A DNA stretch of 6,480 nt from an uncultured bacterium (GCA_903898335.1 CAIUEV010000107.1:1-6480); one strand, 5' to 3'; shown: positions 1-6,164, counted from the first letter of the stretch. Notes: generated from the letters alone by a model not told the origin. Program-made: numbers and translations.

Positions 1-2
1 AT

Positions 3-185
3 TGGTGTATGGCGGGTTTGAAGGAAAATGATGATTTTTCTCTAGGCGGAAAATACGGGAATAAAACATATCTATCTTCTGGCTACCATCATTTAAATAT
101 AGGCACAACCCCGAGTATGGGTAATGATTTTCGCCAAGGTGCTTGGTGGAATGGTACTATTCCTTGTGCCGTCTGTGTAAAATAA
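3..185 (+). CDS. C-terminal end of an unidentified protein (5' end outside window)
   Basis: This frame is open from the window edge to a TAA at 183-185, giving about 60 residues; the other two forward frames stop within the first 31 bases. An in-frame ATG lies at 9-11, so a 58-residue small protein is possible, but an open frame running off the edge makes a truncated C-terminus more likely. The segment is rich in Gly, Asn, Tyr and Trp and ends GAWWNGTIPCAVCVK, with a closing C-x-x-C pair. This composition fits an extracytoplasmic domain. From memory only, the PCAVC ending resembles the C-termini of some secreted eukaryotic proteins annotated as short-chain collagen C4-like; this needs a search and I do not assign it. 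It is followed by a 200-bp gap holding a hairpin, so it probably ends its own transcript. Its link to the next gene is unknown. Confidence 0.55.
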   Translation, partial: WCMAGLKENDDFSLGGKYGNKTYLSSGYHHLNIGTTPSMGNDFRQGAWWNGTIPCAVCVK

Positions 186-216
186 CCATCTTCAGTAAAG
201 AAAAAAATATTTATCA

Positions 217-250
217 ATCCAAAGACAGGCTGAAGGGTCTGTTTTTGGAT
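217..250 (+). terminator. Hairpin downstream of the first gene, possible weak terminator
   Basis: Two 12-base arms (217-228 and 239-250) pair fully with one G-U pair (224 with 243) around a 10-base loop. It lies 32 bases after the stop at 185, where a terminator is expected. No T-run follows on the + strand (the next bases are GAGTAGGGGG), so it is not a textbook intrinsic terminator. It may be a transcript-end stabilising hairpin or a factor-assisted terminator. The T-rich run on the opposite strand is about 10 bases from the stem. Confidence 0.4.
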
Positions 251-320
251 GAGTAGGGGGATGAAATAAAAGAAAATATGACTAGGTTTGGAATTGGATT
301 TATAAGTGAATCTTGAGGGC

Positions 321-348
321 TTTACAAATGATTTATTCTTAGTATTAT
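321..348 (+). promoter_or_regulatory. Predicted sigma70-type promoter for the large cysteine-rich gene
   Basis: A -35 box TTTACA (321-326, five of six to consensus) and a -10 box TATTAT (343-348, five of six) are separated by 16 bases. The transcript would start near 355, leaving a leader of about 30 bases before the ATG at 387. The region is AT-rich and chance matches are possible, but position and quality are good. The leader has no Shine-Dalgarno motif: the bases before the start are TTTAAAAAAATCAA. Confidence 0.5.
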
Positions 349-386
349 TGAGTTATAAGTACTATTTCGTTGTTTAAAAAAATCAA

Positions 387-527
387 ATGAAATTAAAAAC
401 AAAAAGAGAAAAAATCCGCTCTCTGACTGGGTTTTTATTATTTATAGCATTGACCTTCAATGCGGTCTTTGTCTTTGGATCCAGTTTCTTTGTTTCCGAT
501 TGGTTAAATTTCAATTCAGCTCAGGCG
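387..527 (+). other. Signal peptide, residues 1-47 of the large protein
   Basis: The N-terminus has a basic n-region (MKLKTKREKIR), a hydrophobic core at about residues 13-36, and a polar c-region ending S-A-Q-A before LEI. The A-x-A pattern at 45-47 fits signal peptidase I cleavage after Ala47. There is no lipobox cysteine, so it is not a lipoprotein. The total length of 47 is long for a signal peptide, so an uncleaved N-terminal anchor is an alternative. Confidence 0.8.
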
Positions 528-3485
528 CTTGAAATCAACAAAAACGATTTCAAAAATTTTACTTATGCGATGGACAGCCTTGATATTTTTAGGAGAATAA
601 ATCTCTCCAGTTATTTGGATAAACCGGTTAAAATTCCCTTGAGAAACGGCAAAGAGGAAGATCTTTTGGTTATTCATCCGCCGAAAATTTTAAATAAAAC
701 GACTAGTTTGCCTTTGAGAACAACTCTTTTTTCGGCCGGAAACATACCTAACGAAGAAAACCTTAGATTTGCCAAAGATATTGAGGGGCAGATTAACGCC
801 ATCGCTGAAAATAATCAAACCTTGCTTGAAATCTTACGTAATTTGACGGAAAGCAGTTTGCAAGTTTCGGTTAAAAATGATGATGAGCTGATTAAATTGT
901 TGATTCAAAAAGTCCAGGCGGAGGAATCCTCCGGTACTGAGACTTTGGATACTAATCCTCTACTGACGGAAGATAGCGTTACCAGTTTAACGGGGGAGGC
1001 TTTGAGCGGAGATGGCGCTTCCAGCTCCCAAACAAGACAGTTGCTTGTTATTTTGTTGCTGTTGCTTTATATGAACCAAGCTTTAGCCAGCTCTTTGAAT
1101 GAAGAAAAAACTGTCTGTATTGAATCCGGAGGAGAGTGGATCGGGGGTAAATGCTTTAATGAAAATGCCGAAAAATGTGAAGAAAACGGAGGGCAATGGA
1201 AATTATTTAAGAATGCTTGCTATGTCGAGAAACAAATTTGTGGAAATTCAAATAGAGATTGCTCAAATTATAATGGAGATCCGGCCTCTTCCATTTGGTC
1301 GGGCTCAACTTCTAACTTGAACAGTAACGACAACAACAGTCAAAGCATTTACGGTTGTGCCTGCAACTCCGCTAAATGTTTGGATGAAGAAACTTTGACT
1401 TGTGTCCCCAAGGAAAATACCAAAGAAAACCTCTGTGAGAAAAGCGGTGGTGAGTGGCGAGAATTCAGTTCGGCCGAAGAACTTTGTCTGATGCATTGCG
1501 GTGAGACCAATGACAACTGTTCCGGTGCCACCTTTAACGATAACTATAATTGGGAAAGTTCTGATGGCTCAACGGAGGCGCGAGAAAATTGTGACTGCGG
1601 AAAAGACAAATGCTTGTCTCCTTCCGGTAAATGTATTAAGAAAACGGAAACGGATGCTGACGACGACAAGGATGGCGTTTCCAACAAATTCGATAAATGC
1701 GCCAACACTCCTCAGGGGGAAACGGTGAACAATATTGAAAATGATCAAAACAGAGGTTGTTCCTGTAATCAGTTGGCTACTATGGGTAAAGTACCCAAGG
1801 TTTATTGTCCACCGGATGGTTGCGAGGGCAACTATCTCGTCAGATACGACAGAACGGCCATGAATCAACCTCAATGTCAGAACGGGGTGATTCAGCAGCA
1901 GAATAATAATTATGGTGGTCTGAATAATTATAATAACTATAACAACTACGGAAGCTATGGGGGCTATGATCCTTATGGATCGGGATATGGTAATAGCGGA
2001 AGCGGTTCTTGCCCGGTTGTCTCTCGAATGCCCGACAGCCGTTGCAATAACAATAATAATCAGAACGACAATAATAACAATAAGAAGTTGGAGGATTTGT
2101 TGAAAGATCTTTTGAAGAATAAAAATCAGAATCAGAACAAGAACCAAGGTGGAGACAAAGGCGGCGGTGGAGGCGGTGGCGGAGGAAATCCAAGTGGAGA
2201 CCCGAGCGGAAATCCAAAGCCGGATCCCAATGCCAACACCAACAGCACCGCGAAAAAAACTCCAAGTGGAAATGACCCGGAAGGAGTGGGCCAGTTTAAT
2301 AAAGAAAGAGCGGGTACGGACAAAGATCCTTTCTTGCTTCATGCGACTCAATTCACTAAACTTTGTGGAGAGAATACCTATGTTTTGACCAATGCTAAGC
2401 CTCGAGAAGGAAAACTACGAGACAAGCCTGAGCCGAAACAGGAAGCTAAACCGGCTTCTGGAGCACCGACCAAGCCTAACACTACTTGTCCGGTCGGAGG
2501 TTGTAGTATGAGTCAGGATGACGCTAAAAACAGAATAGAAATAAACAAGCTCATTCAAGCGGAAGATTGGTCGAAGATCAGTCAATCTTCAAGGGACAAA
2601 ATCGAGGCTATCACTTCGAAATTGGACAAATCCGGAGCCAGCTCCAATTCTAAAATGGTTGAAATGATCAAAGGTCTGATTCAAGAGGGGAAGAATGAAC
2701 TTACTCAGGCGAGTAACGCGGGCGCTCAAAACCCGAATGAGTATGAAGGCATGCAAGATCCAAAATTAGCCGGCACCCCCTATTTTAAAGTGCCGACTTG
2801 TCAAGAACTTGCCTCCGCTCATTGTTGCGTTTGCAGTGCCTGTAATAAGAAATGCTGTGATGATGCCAAATGCAAGAATAGTGAGCAAGATTGCAAAACT
2901 AATTGTAAAGAGCCGGCTTGTTGCGGTTGGGCGGTTGGAAAGGATTGTGTCAAGGAGGGTAAAGGTGAATGTAAAGGAGATAAATGTGCGAGCAGTTGCC
3001 CAAATCTGACTGGCCCGTGTAAAGAAGATGCCGGAAAATCGATCAAACTGGAATTTGATAAAGCTGATCCGTTTAAAGCATGGAATATTTCCAACAATAA
3101 GGAATACACTAGTCAAAAGAAGTGTGAAGACTTTAATAAAGATGCGAAAAACAAGACTCATGAAGGAGTTTGTCGTTATGATTGTGAGGGAAAGCCAGTC
3201 GGCTGCGAAGGTGGGTATGAAGACTGTAAAATTATAGTGATTTCCAATGGTGATGAAGTTGAGCATAACACGACGGCCGATCCGACTAAATTTGATCGAG
3301 GATTGCCGAGCGGCGGAATGACGACCTTTACTAATCGCAAGGAGGGTACAATTATTAAAGTCAATGGGAATAATATGGTCGGTCCGCCTGCGACTAAGAT
3401 GGGTTGGGTTAAAGAGCTGGAAGATGAAAAAGGAAAAGCCTGTAATTGTCAAAACAGTCCGACCGGTAATAAACCGCAAATGTAG
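387..3485 (+). CDS. Large exported cysteine-rich protein of unknown function (1032 aa)
   Basis: I do not recognise a family for the whole protein. In order it shows: a signal peptide (about residues 1-47); a cysteine-free region (48-214) with a predicted helical part near 122-180; a short hydrophobic segment (219-234); two homologous eight-cysteine repeats (264-339, 350-416) preceded by a partial copy (244-256); a thrombospondin type 3-like Ca-binding motif (423-448); an Asn/Gln/Gly/Tyr-rich stretch (503-620) with a run of nine Gly; a charged helical linker (709-774); and a cluster of 17 Cys in 74 residues (805-878). A final region with seven more Cys ends in a TAG. All 53 cysteines lie after residue 243. 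The inferred role is a secreted or surface-displayed, probably disulfide-bonded protein of the cell envelope. The ATG at 387 is chosen because it directly precedes a basic-then-hydrophobic signal sequence and follows a good promoter. It is probably monocistronic, with its own terminator at 3516-3549. Confidence 0.93.
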   Translation: MKLKTKREKIRSLTGFLLFIALTFNAVFVFGSSFFVSDWLNFNSAQALEINKNDFKNFTYAMDSLDIFRRINLSSYLDKPVKIPLRNGKEEDLLVIHPPKILNKTTSLPLRTTLFSAGNIPNEENLRFAKDIEGQINAIAENNQTLLEILRNLTESSLQVSVKNDDELIKLLIQKVQAEESSGTETLDTNPLLTEDSVTSLTGEALSGDGASSSQTRQLLVILLLLLYMNQALASSLNEEKTVCIESGGEWIGGKCFNENAEKCEENGGQWKLFKNACYVEKQICGNSNRDCSNYNGDPASSIWSGSTSNLNSNDNNSQSIYGCACNSAKCLDEETLTCVPKENTKENLCEKSGGEWREFSSAEELCLMHCGETNDNCSGATFNDNYNWESSDGSTEARENCDCGKDKCLSPSGKCIKKTETDADDDKDGVSNKFDKCANTPQGETVNNIENDQNRGCSCNQLATMGKVPKVYCPPDGCEGNYLVRYDRTAMNQPQCQNGVIQQQNNNYGGLNNYNNYNNYGSYGGYDPYGSGYGNSGSGSCPVVSRMPDSRCNNNNNQNDNNNNKKLEDLLKDLLKNKNQNQNKNQGGDKGGGGGGGGGNPSGDPSGNPKPDPNANTNSTAKKTPSGNDPEGVGQFNKERAGTDKDPFLLHATQFTKLCGENTYVLTNAKPREGKLRDKPEPKQEAKPASGAPTKPNTTCPVGGCSMSQDDAKNRIEINKLIQAEDWSKISQSSRDKIEAITSKLDKSGASSNSKMVEMIKGLIQEGKNELTQASNAGAQNPNEYEGMQDPKLAGTPYFKVPTCQELASAHCCVCSACNKKCCDDAKCKNSEQDCKTNCKEPACCGWAVGKDCVKEGKGECKGDKCASSCPNLTGPCKEDAGKSIKLEFDKADPFKAWNISNNKEYTSQKKCEDFNKDAKNKTHEGVCRYDCEGKPVGCEGGYEDCKIIVISNGDEVEHNTTADPTKFDRGLPSGGMTTFTNRKEGTIIKVNGNNMVGPPATKMGWVKELEDEKGKACNCQNSPTGNKPQM
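1041..1088 (+). other. Internal hydrophobic segment, residues 219-234
   Basis: LLVILLLLLY followed by MNQALA is strongly hydrophobic, is preceded by an Arg and ends in another A-x-A-like c-region. It therefore looks like a second, internal signal-peptide core or a short membrane segment. It separates the cysteine-free N-terminal part from the cysteine-rich remainder, whose first Cys is residue 244. The hydrophobic core is only about 10 residues, short for a normal membrane helix. Confidence 0.65.
1176..1403 (+). repeat. Eight-cysteine repeat, copy 1 (residues 264-339)
   Basis: Cysteines lie at 264, 278, 285, 292, 324, 326, 331 and 339. The copy opens C-x-x-N-G-G-x-W and closes C-x-C-x4-C-x7-C. 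The same order of cysteines and the GG-x-W motif recur in the copy at 350-416. A partial copy consisting of only the opening (C-x-x-S-G-G-E-W, residues 244-256) lies just before. The repeats are diverged in sequence, which implies an old duplication. I know no named domain for this pattern. Confidence 0.75.
1434..1634 (+). repeat. Eight-cysteine repeat, copy 2 (residues 350-416)
   Basis: Cysteines lie at 350, 367, 371, 378, 402, 404, 409 and 416, in the same arrangement as copy 1. It opens C-x-x-S-G-G-E-W, has a middle C-G-x5-C, and closes C-x-C-x4-C-x6-C. It is 67 residues against 76 in copy 1; the difference lies mainly in the Ser/Asn-rich loop between the fourth and fifth Cys. Even cysteine numbers per copy fit four disulfides per unit. 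Confidence 0.75.
1653..1730 (+). other. Thrombospondin type 3-like calcium-binding motif (residues 423-448)
   Basis: The segment DADDDKDGVSNKFDKCANTP matches the bacterial thrombospondin type 3 pattern D-x-D-x-D-G-V-x-D-x-x-D-x-C-x-x-TP-x-G, with a one-residue insertion (K428) and Asn (433) in place of one Asp. In known proteins such repeats bind Ca2+ and often act as stiff linkers in outer-surface or periplasmic proteins. Only one unit is visible. It sits between the eight-cysteine repeats and the low-complexity stretch and supports an extracytoplasmic location for this part. Confidence 0.75.
1893..2246 (+). repeat. Asn/Gln/Gly/Tyr-rich low-complexity stretch (residues 503-620)
   Basis: The stretch is made of sub-blocks: an N-N-Y/G-Y rich block (503-543), an Asn-rich block with runs of five and four Asn (554-565), a Lys/Leu helix-like piece (566-577), an N-Q-K block (578-587), nine consecutive Gly (592-600), then Pro/Asn/Gly (601-620). 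The DNA is rich in AAT/AAC and GGN triplets, so slippage expansion is plausible. The composition resembles prion-like or flexible linker regions. The minus-strand open frames here are mirror images of this low complexity. Confidence 0.85.
2799..3020 (+). other. Dense cysteine cluster (residues 805-878)
   Basis: Seventeen Cys occur in 74 residues (805, 813, 814, 816, 819, 823, 824, 829, 836, 840, 845, 846, 854, 862, 867, 871, 878), including three CC pairs and several C-x-C, C-x2-C and C-x3-C spacings, mixed with many Lys. After a signal peptide this is most simply a disulfide-rich knot; metal binding is the alternative. The odd count means that one Cys pairs elsewhere or stays free. No known domain is recognised. 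Confidence 0.75.
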
Positions 3486-3515
3486 AGGACACTCTTTAGA
3501 GGCGATACTTCATTC

Positions 3516-3549
3516 AAAAGACCGGCCGATCGCGGCCGGTCTTTTTCTT
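3516..3549 (+). terminator. Intrinsic terminator of the large cysteine-rich gene
   Basis: A perfect 13-bp stem (3516-3528 with 3533-3545), with a GC-rich core ACCGGCCG and a four-base loop ATCG, is followed by a T-rich run (TTTTTCTTC). It starts 30 bases after the TAG. The reverse strand has only four T after the stem, so the structure favours the + strand but could weakly work both ways. Confidence 0.88.
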
Positions 3550-3591
3550 CTCCAACTTAAATCTCTGGTAATGAAAAAATCTCGAGATAAC

Positions 3592-3623
3592 AAAAAACCG
3601 CCAGCGTAGAGCTGACGGTTTTT
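3592..3623 (-). terminator. Intrinsic terminator of the ribosomal protein operon
   Basis: The 13-base arms at 3593-3605 and 3611-3623 pair around a five-base loop. The pair at 3601/3615 is G-U on the minus-strand transcript but a C-A mismatch on the plus-strand one, so the stem is better formed in the minus-strand RNA. Six T follow on the minus strand (3597-3592). It lies about 25 bases after the rplF stop and ends the operon there. Confidence 0.88.
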
Positions 3624-3647
3624 CCGAGTATTGAAAAGATCTGATGA

Positions 3648-4208
3648 CTATCCTGATTCTCCAACGGCTTTCTTGCCTTCTTTGCGGCGAACAATTTCAC
3701 CGACATAGCGAAGACCCTTGCCTTTGTAAGGATCGACTTTTCTGACTTTCTTGATTTGAGCGGCAATTTCTCCAACTTGTTGTTTGTTGATTCCACTGAT
3801 GGAAATAACATTTTTTTCCACTCCGGCGGTGATGCCCTCCGGGATCATAAACTCGACAGATTTGGAATAACCAACGTCCAAAACCAATTTGTTGCCTTGA
3901 AGATTAACTTTGTAGCCAATTCCATTCAGCTCGAGTTTTTTCTCGAATCCGGAAACAACACCTTCAATCATGTTGGCCAAATTGGCTCTGGTTGTTCCCC
4001 ACAGAGCATTCATTTTGGAAAATTTGGGATTGAGTGAAACGGAAATTTCTTTGTCAGTGATTTTAATCATGACCATCTCCGAAAACAGGGCTTGCAATTC
4101 TCCTTTTGGTCCTTTGACTTTAATTTCCACTTGACCCTTTTCTTTAGGGGAAGTTTCTACGGTCACTCCGTCCGGTATGACTATAATTTTTTTACCTATT
4201 CGAGACAT
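3648..4208 (-). CDS. rplF: 50S ribosomal protein L6 (uL6)
   Basis: L6 binds 23S rRNA near the factor-binding site of the large subunit. This 186-residue protein has the family N-terminus MSRIGKK followed by IPDGV, the middle NMIEGVVSGFEKKLELNGIGYK region linking the two L6 folds, and the C-terminal signature DPYKGKGLRYVGE followed by VRRKEGKK. The length matches the usual 175-190. The ATG at 4208 begins the canonical N-terminus and lies 18 bases after the rpsH stop; no Shine-Dalgarno motif precedes it. It is the last gene of the run and is followed directly by a terminator, whereas rplR normally comes next. Confidence 0.97.
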   Translation of the reverse strand: MSRIGKKIIVIPDGVTVETSPKEKGQVEIKVKGPKGELQALFSEMVMIKITDKEISVSLNPKFSKMNALWGTTRANLANMIEGVVSGFEKKLELNGIGYKVNLQGNKLVLDVGYSKSVEFMIPEGITAGVEKNVISISGINKQQVGEIAAQIKKVRKVDPYKGKGLRYVGEIVRRKEGKKAVGESG

Positions 4209-4226
4209 GGAATTAACTATAAAATA

Positions 4227-4619
4227 TTAGTAAACAACACAGATTACCTCTCCTCCCAGGTTATTCTTCTTGGCTTCAAAGTGAGACAAAACCCCCTGTG
4301 AAGTTGAAAGAATGATCATTCCTCGGCGGCCACCGGCTTTATGAACACTTTTGGCACCGCTATAAATTCTTTGTCCTCCCTTGCTGATTTTTTTCAAACC
4401 GGAAATGGCCGAGTCCCCGTTTTCATCGTATTTTAGGGATACTTTCAATTCTTTTCTTCCTTCGGCGTTTTTAATTATCTGGACTCTCCTCAAATAACCG
4501 TATTTAACCAAAACCAAAATAATCTCCTTTTTAAATTTGGAGTAAGGAATGGAAACCGTTTTGTGGCTTCTCATAATAGCGTTTCTGATTCTGGTGAGCA
4601 TGTCTGCAATAGTATCCAT
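4227..4619 (-). CDS. rpsH: 30S ribosomal protein S8 (uS8)
   Basis: S8 binds the central domain of 16S rRNA and, in E. coli, represses the spc operon. The 130-residue protein starts with the hallmark MDTIADMLTRIRNA and ends with the family block STSQGVLSHFEAKKNNLGGEV before its last hydrophobic residues. Length is normal. The start at 4619 leaves 24 bases after the rpsN stop, with no Shine-Dalgarno motif (GTTTTTGTTCC precedes ATG). The order between rpsN and rplF is the standard spc order. Confidence 0.98.
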   Translation of the reverse strand: MDTIADMLTRIRNAIMRSHKTVSIPYSKFKKEIILVLVKYGYLRRVQIIKNAEGRKELKVSLKYDENGDSAISGLKKISKGGQRIYSGAKSVHKAGGRRGMIILSTSQGVLSHFEAKKNNLGGEVICVVY

Positions 4620-4643
4620 GGAACAAAAACTTAAATGATTATT

Positions 4644-4829
4644 TTACCAGCTGGACTTTTTAACTCCCGGCATTTCTCCGTCTGAAGCCAATTCTCTGAA
4701 GCAAATGCGACAAATACCAAAAAATCTCAAGAAACCGTGATTTCTTCCACACTTCCAGCAACGACGAATCGTTCGGGATTTATATTTCGGTTTTTTAAGC
4801 GCTTTGATGATTAATGCTTTGCGAGCCAT
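4644..4829 (-). CDS. rpsN: 30S ribosomal protein S14, zinc-binding type (uS14)
   Basis: S14 helps assemble the 30S head. This 61-residue protein is the short type Z form, starting [10 protein letters not shown] and ending MPGVKKSSW. The zinc ligands Cys24, Cys27, Cys40 and Cys43 (C-x2-C-x12-C-x2-C) are all present. The block CRICFRELA is the family signature. The start at 4829 is 19 bases past the rplE stop. No Shine-Dalgarno motif is visible; an AT-rich leader precedes the ATG. Confidence 0.98.
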   Translation of the reverse strand: MARKALIIKALKKPKYKSRTIRRCWKCGRNHGFLRFFGICRICFRELASDGEMPGVKKSSW

Positions 4830-4848
4830 AAGAATAAAAGTTTACTGA

Positions 4849-5430
4849 TTACGAATTTAAATTAAGCGGAAATCCAAGTTTCTTTAGCAAAAACGATCCT
4901 TGTTCTTGATTCTTGGCGGTGGTACTGATGCAAACTTGGAGACTGAAAATGAAATCGGTTTCGTCCGGATTAATTTCCGGGAAAACAAAGTGTTCTTTCA
5001 AACCCAAAGAAAGATTTCCGGTCTGACCGAATTTCTTAACGGATATTCCCTGAAAGTCTTTGATTCGGGGCAAGGTAGCCACAATCAGTCTTTCCAAAAA
5101 GTGCCACATACGATTACCGCGTAAAGTCACCTTAACTCCAACCTTGTCGCCTTCCTTCAATTTGAATCCGGCGATGGCCTTTTTGGCGATGGTTACAATC
5201 GGCTTCTGACCGGTAATTTTCTCCAAGTCGGCTAAAATATGCTTTAAAGCGTTTTCGTTCGTGTTGATCTTTCCAATCCCGACGTTAACAACAATCTTGA
5301 TTAGTCGAGGCGACTCCAGATCGTTACGAAAGCCAAAATTTTTCTTGAGTTCCGGTAAGACCTCGTTTAAATATTTGACCTTCAAATTCGGTTCCGATTC
5401 AGATTTTTTAACTTCTTTGACTTTACTCAT
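4849..5430 (-). CDS. rplE: 50S ribosomal protein L5 (uL5)
   Basis: L5 binds 5S rRNA and contacts the P-site tRNA. With the start at 5430 it has 193 residues, slightly longer than the usual ~180 because of a charged N-terminal extension of about 15 residues (MSKVKEVKKSESEPN) before the typical KYLNEVLPELKKNFG. Family blocks visible are IVVNVGIG, ITGQKPIVTIAKKAIAGFKLKEG, VTLRGNRMWHFLERL and the closing LLKKLGFP. An upstream in-frame ATG at 5475 would overlap rplX by 53 bases and add residues encoded inside that gene, so 5430 is preferred. The start ATGAGTAA overlaps the rplX stop by 8 bases, which suggests translational coupling. Confidence 0.96.
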   Translation of the reverse strand: MSKVKEVKKSESEPNLKVKYLNEVLPELKKNFGFRNDLESPRLIKIVVNVGIGKINTNENALKHILADLEKITGQKPIVTIAKKAIAGFKLKEGDKVGVKVTLRGNRMWHFLERLIVATLPRIKDFQGISVKKFGQTGNLSLGLKEHFVFPEINPDETDFIFSLQVCISTTAKNQEQGSFLLKKLGFPLNLNS

Positions 5431-5740
5431 CGATGTTTTTCTTACATTTTTTACAAATTCTCTTCTTGGAATCACCCTCTAATGAATAGCCGACGCGAGT
5501 GGCTTTTTTGCATTGAGGACAAACTAATTTCACGTTGGAAATATCCAAAAAAGTAGGAAGCTCTATGCGTTGCCCGATCTTTCCCTGCTTGGTTTTTTCG
5601 GCCGGTACGTGTTTTTTTACCAAGTTGACTCCTTCAACCAAAATTTTCTTGACGGTCGGGGCGACCTGGATAACTTTACCGGTTTTACCCTTATCTTTGC
5701 CGGCTATTACTAAAACGTTGTCTTCTTTTCTGATTTTCAT
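5423..5740 (-). CDS. rplX: 50S ribosomal protein L24 (uL24) with C-terminal zinc ribbon
   Basis: L24 initiates assembly of the 50S subunit by binding the 5' end of 23S rRNA. The 105-residue protein begins with the KOW motif (MKIRKEDNVLVIAGKDKGKT) and continues with VEGVNLVKKH. The C-terminal part keeps four Cys at 74, 77, 96 and 99 (C-x2-C-x18-C-x2-C), a zinc ribbon present in some L24 lineages and lost in others such as E. coli. Its stop overlaps the rplE start by 8 bases, and its ATG lies 18 bases after the rplN stop without a Shine-Dalgarno motif. Confidence 0.97.
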   Translation of the reverse strand: MKIRKEDNVLVIAGKDKGKTGKVIQVAPTVKKILVEGVNLVKKHVPAEKTKQGKIGQRIELPTFLDISNVKLVCPQCKKATRVGYSLEGDSKKRICKKCKKNIDE

Positions 5741-5758
5741 AGCTAAAATCTTATAAAA

Positions 5759-6124
5759 TTACAGCACTTCCTGAGCCAAGGAGATGATTTTTTGAAATCC
5801 TCTTTCCCGAAGCTCTCTTGGAATAGGCCCAAAAATACGGCTTCCTTTTGGCTCTTTGCCGTCCAAAATAACGGCGGCATTGTCACCAAAACGAATATAG
5901 GAGCCGTCTTTGCGACGATACGGAGATTTTTGTCTCACTATTACCGCCTTAACCACTTCCTTCTTTTTCACACCGCTTCTCGGCTCGGCCGATTTGACCG
6001 AAGCGACCACGATATCGCCCAGAGAGGCATAACGTCTTCGGGATCCACCCAAAACTTTAAAACACTCAATCAATTTGGCTCCTGAATTGTCGGCAACTTT
6101 TAATCTGGTTTCTGCTTGAATCAT
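5759..6124 (-). CDS. rplN: 50S ribosomal protein L14 (uL14)
   Basis: L14 sits at the subunit interface, forming bridge contacts with 16S rRNA. The 121-residue protein starts with the highly conserved [17 protein letters not shown] and shows [20 protein letters not shown], the [11 protein letters not shown] block and the closing [19 protein letters not shown]. Length is one residue below the common 122. The start at 6124 is 40 bases after the rpsQ stop, the widest gap in the run, and it lacks a Shine-Dalgarno motif. Confidence 0.98.
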   Translation of the reverse strand: MIQAETRLKVADNSGAKLIECFKVLGGSRRRYASLGDIVVASVKSAEPRSGVKKKEVVKAVIVRQKSPYRRKDGSYIRFGDNAAVILDGKEPKGSRIFGPIPRELRERGFQKIISLAQEVL

Positions 6125-6164
6125 GGCTATTGATAAAAAGAAGTAAATGGTTAATTAGTTCGAT

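Noticed and set aside
186..386. Small genes in the 200-bp gap
   Set aside because: The only open frames are very short, such as 12 codons from 277; no coding signal is seen beyond the hairpin and promoter.
1569..2351. 260-residue minus-strand open frame
   Set aside because: It is rich in Ile/Val runs produced by the reverse complement of the AAT/AAC low-complexity tract; it lies wholly inside the 1032-residue gene and has no family motif.
2766..3479. 237-residue minus-strand open frame
   Set aside because: It is an antisense shadow of the cysteine-rich C-terminal region, with no start context and no recognisable domain.
5431..5475. Longer rplE start at 5475
   Set aside because: It would lie 53 bases inside rplX, and the extra residues derive from the zinc-ribbon codons of L24; the ATG at 5430 gives a family-like protein.
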